Both the position numbers and the translations under genes were made by a program. Of a stretch of DNA of 64,000 nucleotides, positions 59,741 to 64,000 are shown piece by piece. The DNA is taken from contig NZ_JAECZB010000009.1 of assembly GCF_016056295.1 (NCBI RefSeq), forward strand, positions 33,730-97,729, in the 5' to 3' direction. The stretch comes from Atlanticothrix silvestris CENA357 (GTDB lineage Bacteria > Cyanobacteriota > Cyanobacteriia > Cyanobacteriales > Nostocaceae). The notes under the pieces are model-generated. The model was given only the letters and a program-made list of their open reading frames with translations, searched no databases and was not told the origin of the DNA. Numbering within the stretch: position 1 is the stretch's first letter; the number at the start of each line of letters is the position of its first letter.

Positions 59741-60169
59741 CTAGAATCTGCTACTGGGCAAAAGCAAGATGTCTACTATTTCTCCTACTATCAAACCAAA
59801 TCCCGCTAAGACTGTTAAAATCCAAAACGAATCTACTTTATTAAAGCCAGCAAAGCGCATTTCTAAATCAGCTAACCACGTAGTTGCTAGAGGGATGACA
59901 AACAGACTAAATAAAAGTGACCAAGTTTCTACAAAAGCAATTGATGCGCTGATAAATAAAATTACTACTAAGGTTCTAGACCCAAAAGCAACCAAACCCT
60001 CCAACCAAGTAATACTCTTGCGTACTATGGCTATAGCAACAGCAACTACAAAGGCTCCCATAAACCAAATAATGTGATGAGCTGCAAGATACCACCCCAA
60101 AAGAGCATAAGCCAACCAGAGTAATACTAAAGGCATTACAGGAAATCGGTTGAAAAATCCTACATTCAT
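59741..60169 (-). CDS. Hypothetical membrane protein, four TM segments
   Basis: 142 residues with hydrophobic stretches at about 10-30, 34-50, 62-85, 115-138 and short charged loops; no known domain. VKSITWLEGLVAFGSR may form an amphipathic helix. Nothing in the neighbourhood suggests a role. It converges with the gene at 59337. Confidence 0.65.
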   Translation of the reverse strand: MNVGFFNRFPVMPLVLLWLAYALLGWYLAAHHIIWFMGAFVVAVAIAIVRKSITWLEGLVAFGSRTLVVILFISASIAFVETWSLLFSLFVIPLATTWLADLEMRFAGFNKVDSFWILTVLAGFGLIVGEIVDILLLPSSRF

Positions 60170-60669
60170 TGTTATGAAGCCTGTAATAATTCTGAACTGA
60201 TTATCTTAATTTTATGCAAAAGCATTAAGGACTGTGGATAACGATTTATAGCTTTTGTTTAGAAAATTGTCATAAAAACCATAGTTATAATTACTTAGAA
60301 CAAGAAGACATAGTTCAATATGCTTAAATTTAGAGGTTTAACATAGTTAAGTACAGAATGATATGAATATTTACGTGAACTAGGAATACAATAAAGATAC
60401 TGAACTAAAAGTAATGATAGCCTATGGAAAAATTAAACGTTGTAACCCAGCAATTTTTCAAGTCAACCTCACACTGCGTTAGCTGCTGGCAATTTAGTGT
60501 TAGACCATAACAAGCCGATATGCAACATTGCACAAAATAAAACCGTCGTCAAAATCAAACAAAAAGTGCTTAATTTCCGAATATGGGTATGGGTATACCA
60601 GAATTGGTATTAACCTGTGTGATGTAATTGTTGTATACGCGCAGTATTAGCTTGAAAGTGGATAAAATT
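60170..60669. other. Gap of about 500 bases upstream of the SLH gene
   Basis: No gene seen. Near the right end atacca-gaat-tggtat (60595-60610) is a perfect inverted repeat next to a small direct repeat (atgggtatgggtata). The rest is AT-rich. Confidence 0.5.
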
Positions 60670-61350
60670 ATGCGTAGGTTTCTAAGTACTCTTTCCTTGG
60701 TGGCACTAGTACAATACATACCACTAAGTGTCCAAGCTCAAGTAGTGAAACCCGCTTCTGGGATACCATCCGATCCCATTCAAGAGGTGATTGCTGCCAA
60801 GTTGATGACTAATTCACCGGATGGCAACTTTTATCCTGAAAGAATGCTCAATCGGGCAGAATTAGCCACGATTATGGTGAAAGTATTTAGACTGGATAAA
60901 AGACAAGCTGTTAATCAAGAAAATTTAGTGATTCCAGATGTACCAGCATCCCATTGGGCATTTAAAGATATTCAGACAGTTCTCAAAACTGACATCATGA
61001 AAGGCTATCGAGGTAATTTATTTTTCCCTAATCAAAGGGTAACGCGGGCAGAGGGCTTAGCCATTTTTGCTCAAGCTTATGGTGTATTTCAGTTTGCCGA
61101 TGACACTGTAAATGAAACTCTGGCTCCACATCCAGATGCTGCATCTATCCCCACTTGGGCTAGAAAAGCGATCGCCACAGTCGTTGCAGAAGGATTCGTC
61201 AACACAGATGCCCAAGACAATATTTCTCCATTACGACCGATGACCCGTGGGGATATGGCACATGTATTGAGTAAATATTTACAGAGACAGCAGCAACTAC
61301 CGGAAACCCCGGAAGTTCCTAGTGTCCCCAATAGCCCAGAATCACCTTAG
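60670..61350 (+). CDS. S-layer-homology domain protein
   Basis: 226 residues from the ATG at 60670 (an open frame starts at TTG 60628, but MRRFLSTLSLVALVQYIPLS is a clear signal peptide ending near VQAQ). Three SLH units follow: DPIQEVIAAKLMTNSPDG...LNRAELATIMVKVF, VPASHWAFKDIQTVLKTDIM...VTRAEGLAIFAQA, and WARKAIATVVAEGFV...MTRGDMAHVL. SLH domains bind secondary cell-wall polymers at the envelope. The C-terminus is a Pro-rich tail (PETPEVPSVPNSPESP). There is no outer-membrane barrel, so it differs from SLH porins such as SomA. dxs starts 218 bases later. Confidence 0.85.
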   Translation: MRRFLSTLSLVALVQYIPLSVQAQVVKPASGIPSDPIQEVIAAKLMTNSPDGNFYPERMLNRAELATIMVKVFRLDKRQAVNQENLVIPDVPASHWAFKDIQTVLKTDIMKGYRGNLFFPNQRVTRAEGLAIFAQAYGVFQFADDTVNETLAPHPDAASIPTWARKAIATVVAEGFVNTDAQDNISPLRPMTRGDMAHVLSKYLQRQQQLPETPEVPSVPNSPESP

Positions 61351-61568
61351 GTCTACGTGTTGCTTTATTTATCTGAAGATACTTAATTGTAGTCACCAAG
61401 GTAATTATGATGACTGGTGAATAAGTAAGCGTTGTTACGACAAGTGATAAAAATCACTCAAATTACGCTACAGACTGCAACTCAGTTCCAGTATGATTCT
61501 GAGGACAACCCGACCGTGGGAAAATCAAAAATACCAGAAGTAGAGATTAGAGAGGAACACCCTATAAT

Positions 61569-63476
61569 ATGCATCTGAGTGAAATCACCCATCCTAACCA
61601 GTTGCATGGTTTGTCGATCCGGCAATTGCAACAAATTGCTCGTCAGATTCGAGATAAGCATCTACAAACGGTAGCAACAACTGGAGGACATCTGGGGCCT
61701 GGTTTGGGCGTTGTAGAGTTGACACTAGGGCTTTACCAGACACTAGACTTAGATCGGGATAAAGTTATTTGGGATGTAGGACACCAAGCTTATCCCCATA
61801 AATTAATCACAGGACGTTATAGCAACTTTCATACCCTCAGACAAAAATCAGGGATTGCTGGCTATCTCAAGCGCTGTGAAAGCAAGTTCGATCACTTTGG
61901 TGCGGGACATGCTTCTACTAGTATTTCAGCAGCCTTGGGCATGGCTTTAGCGCGAGACTTAAAAGGAGAAAAATTTAAAGCCGTTGCAGTTATTGGCGAT
62001 GGTGCCTTGACTGGAGGTATGGCTTTAGAAGCTATTAACCATGCGGGACACTTGCCCAAAACTAATGTGCTGGTTGTTCTTAACGACAACGAGATGTCCA
62101 TATCTCCCAATGTGGGGGCAATTCCTCGTTACCTCAACAAAATGCGCCTCAGCCTACCGGTGCAATTTATTAAGGATAATCTTGAGGAGCAGTTCAAGCA
62201 AATTCCCTTCGTTGGCGAATCCTTATCTCCCGAACTAGGACGCATTAAAGAAGGTATGAAACGCTTAGCTGTTCCTAAAGTAGGCGCAGTTTTTGAAGAA
62301 CTAGGCTTTACCTATATAGGGCCAGTAGATGGACATAATTTAGAAGAATTAATCGCCACCTTCCAACAAGCACATCAAATAACAGGGCCAGTTTTAGTGC
62401 ATGTGGCAACGGTAAAGGGCAAAGGTTACGAAATTGCCGAACAAGACCAAGTAGGCTACCACGCCCAAAGCCCATTCAATTTGACAACTGGCAAAGCCAT
62501 ACCTTCCAACAAACCCAAACCCCCCTCTTATGCCAAAGTCTTTTCTCACACTCTTGTGAAACTGGCTGAACACAATCCCAAAATTGTGGGGATTACGGCA
62601 GCAATGGCAACGGGAACAGGTTTAGATAAGCTTCAGGTAAAACTGCCCAATCAATATATTGATGTCGGCATTGCTGAACAACATGCTGTCACTTTAGCAG
62701 CAGGACTCGCCGCTGAAGGAATGCGTCCCGTCGCCGCCATCTACTCTACCTTCTTGCAACGGGCTTATGACCAGATAATTCACGATGTCTGTATCCAAAA
62801 TCTGCCAGTGTTCTTCTGCCTAGATAGGGCGGGAATTGTCGGTGCGGATGGCCCCACCCATCAAGGAATGTATGATATCGCCTATCTGCGTTGCATTCCC
62901 AACATGGTGATGATGGCACCTAAAGATGAAGCAGAACTCCAACGCATGATTGTAACTGGTATTAACCATACTAGTGGCCCTATAGCTATGCGATTCCCCC
63001 GTGGTAATGGCCACGGCGTTCCTCTAATGGAAGAAGGCTGGGAACCTTTGGAAATCGGCAAAGGAGAAATTCTTCGCAATGGAGATGATGTGTTAATCGT
63101 TGGCTACGGCACAATGGTTTATCCCAGTATGCAAGCTGCGGAAATTCTCAGCGAACACGGCATTGAAGCCACTGTAATTAATGCGCGATTTGTTAAGCCT
63201 TTGGATACCGAATTAATTTTGCCTTTGGCTAAGAAAATTGGACGCGTTATTACCTTGGAAGAAGGTTGTGTCATGGGTGGCTTTGGTTCTGCGGTGGCAG
63301 AAGCCTTACTGGATGCTGATGTTGTAGTACCTGTGAAGCGCATTGGCATACCAGATATATTAGTAGATCATGCTACACCAGATGAATCTAAGGCAGCATT
63401 AGGTCTAACTAGTCGCCAAATAGCTGAAAGAGTGTTAGCAGCTTACTTTGAGCAGCAAGTCTCTGCTGTTGTATAG
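61569..63476 (+). CDS. dxs: 1-deoxy-D-xylulose-5-phosphate synthase
   Basis: Condenses pyruvate and glyceraldehyde 3-phosphate with thiamine diphosphate, the entry to the MEP isoprenoid path for carotenoids, chlorophyll tails and quinones. 635 residues: [17 protein letters not shown], the thiamine-binding [19 protein letters not shown]...[13 protein letters not shown], the pyrimidine domain [19 protein letters not shown] with its catalytic Glu and [14 protein letters not shown]. Length and motifs are normal. A terminator follows at 63494. Confidence 0.97.
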   Translation: MHLSEITHPNQLHGLSIRQLQQIARQIRDKHLQTVATTGGHLGPGLGVVELTLGLYQTLDLDRDKVIWDVGHQAYPHKLITGRYSNFHTLRQKSGIAGYLKRCESKFDHFGAGHASTSISAALGMALARDLKGEKFKAVAVIGDGALTGGMALEAINHAGHLPKTNVLVVLNDNEMSISPNVGAIPRYLNKMRLSLPVQFIKDNLEEQFKQIPFVGESLSPELGRIKEGMKRLAVPKVGAVFEELGFTYIGPVDGHNLEELIATFQQAHQITGPVLVHVATVKGKGYEIAEQDQVGYHAQSPFNLTTGKAIPSNKPKPPSYAKVFSHTLVKLAEHNPKIVGITAAMATGTGLDKLQVKLPNQYIDVGIAEQHAVTLAAGLAAEGMRPVAAIYSTFLQRAYDQIIHDVCIQNLPVFFCLDRAGIVGADGPTHQGMYDIAYLRCIPNMVMMAPKDEAELQRMIVTGINHTSGPIAMRFPRGNGHGVPLMEEGWEPLEIGKGEILRNGDDVLIVGYGTMVYPSMQAAEILSEHGIEATVINARFVKPLDTELILPLAKKIGRVITLEEGCVMGGFGSAVAEALLDADVVVPVKRIGIPDILVDHATPDESKAALGLTSRQIAERVLAAYFEQQVSAVV

Positions 63477-63493
63477 TTGACAGTTAATTAGAG

Positions 63494-63524
63494 AAGGGTG
63501 GGTCATTCCCATCCTTTTCTTTTT
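63494..63524 (+). terminator. Intrinsic terminator of dxs
   Basis: aagggtggg (63494-63502) pairs with cccatcctt (63508-63516), one G-T pair, loop tcatt, then a T-rich run ending at 63524. It lies 18 bases after the dxs stop codon. Confidence 0.85.
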
Positions 63525-63539
63525 GACTCAATTCGATCA

Positions 63540-63607
63540 TGTTTTCCGTTGGTCGAGTTGACATACTCCCCCGAATCTGGTTTTGCTAAATTCAGGAGAT
63601 TCTAGGC
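63540..63607 (-). mobile_element. Right-end DNA of an IS200/IS605-type element
   Basis: Read on the minus strand, downstream of the tnpB remnant there is a hairpin with arms near 63590-63598 and 63570-63577 (ctcctgaat ... attcgggggag, one mismatch and a bulge) and then a short spacer to ...gtcaactc. IS605-family ends carry such hairpins instead of terminal inverted repeats, and TnpB guide RNA scaffolds arise from this region. The exact end of the element cannot be fixed from this copy alone. Confidence 0.55.
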
Positions 63608-64000
63608 TCAAACAGCAATTGCAGGCACAGCCTGTCTGACATCGCCTAACCCAACAGTCGATGCCCCGACTGCACAAATATTTTGACTGGCGTTTTCGTC
63701 TCTGCCATTGACTGACTGACAAGATGGGCAACGCCATTCTCGAATGGACAAATCTAAACTTTCTAGAACGTGTCCACAGCCAGAACAAGTCTTACTACTG
63801 GAATACCACTGGTCAATGAAAATAACCAGTTTATTCTTCTTTTTGGCAACCCATTCTAAGATTTGTATAAACTCACCAAAAGCCAAGTCTGATATTTTTC
63901 TACCCCAAAGACGCTATTCACCCAATGGAGTGCGTTTTATAGTTAAGGTTTTCACTTTTCCTTCAATCTATGTGGATCTACATGAAAACTGTATATAATC
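63608..64000 (-). pseudogene. tnpB/OrfB (IS200/IS605 type) remnant with stops and a deletion, cut by the edge
   Basis: The minus-strand frame reads from the window edge DYIQFSCRST, TAG (63968-63970), IEGKVKTLTIKRTPLGE, TAG (63914-63916), RLWGRKISDLAFGEFIQIL, KNKLVIFIDQWYSSSKTCSGCG, SLDLSIREWRCPSCQ, NGRDENASQNI and ends at 63608. The zinc ribbon (CSGCG...CPSCQ) and the last RuvC aspartate (GRDENAS) are intact. The catalytic core between LGE and RLWG is missing, so the protein is dead. It lies directly after the dxs terminator. Confidence 0.85.

Overview
The window comes from a filamentous, heterocyst-type cyanobacterium of the Nostoc/Anabaena group. The evidence is the very frequent octamer GCGATCGC (HIP1), an nblA gene, a devBCA-type exporter, the gene order fbp-tal-zwf-opcA that is typical of Nostocales, a fused arginine dihydrolase/ornithine cyclodeaminase (AgrE/ArgZ type), and intergenic DNA full of heptamer repeats and small palindromic elements. 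No species or strain can be named from the sequence alone. I see no rRNA, tRNA or CRISPR array.

Layout. 1-9 kb: all genes on the minus strand. A partial glucose-1-phosphate cytidylyltransferase (edge), an SDR, a GT-A-like unknown protein, an LCMT-type methyltransferase, a membrane GT2 and a zinc-ribbon methyltransferase form a loose, AT-rich accessory group that could make a glycosylated and methylated product. 9-12 kb: a delta-9 desaturase faces a TetR protein with a tyrosine-recombinase-like C-terminal domain; palindromes lie between them. 12-26 kb: Nudix, PhoX-type phosphatase, GNAT pseudogene, AgrE, DUF2085 protein, Uma2, TAXI protein, amidase, CTP synthase, a two-repeat protein, a small PD-(D/E)XK protein, ROK glucokinase. 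26-34 kb: RRM protein, then fbp, tal, zwf, opcA (Calvin/oxidative pentose phosphate control) and a cobyrinate amidase. 34-46 kb: CNMP-binding protein, P-type ATPase, UPF0182 protein, devBCA and a divergent TetR with a C-terminal ribbon-helix-helix. 46-59 kb: nblA, phoD, polysaccharide deacetylase, GH100 invertase, glucose-dehydrogenase-like SDR, a lipoprotein with a methyltransferase domain, APC permease, a frameshifted outer-membrane barrel, mgtE and an RppA/RppB-like two-component pair. 59-64 kb: two small membrane proteins, an SLH protein, dxs, and the remnant of an IS200/IS605-type tnpB at the right edge.

Themes. Carbon and nitrogen reserve use dominates: glucokinase, invertase, glucose dehydrogenase, Zwf/OpcA/Tal and AgrE fit dark or heterocyst metabolism. 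Two Tat-exported phosphatases (PhoX-like and PhoD) suggest phosphate scavenging. Decay is common: five broken genes (GNAT, DUF2887, Uma2, an outer-membrane barrel, TnpB) and at least two MITE-like elements were found. The most novel-looking items are the TetR/dead-recombinase fusion opposite desC, the TetR/RHH fusion opposite devBCA, the lipoprotein with a methyltransferase fold, and heptamer repeats that run right up to the opcA start codon.
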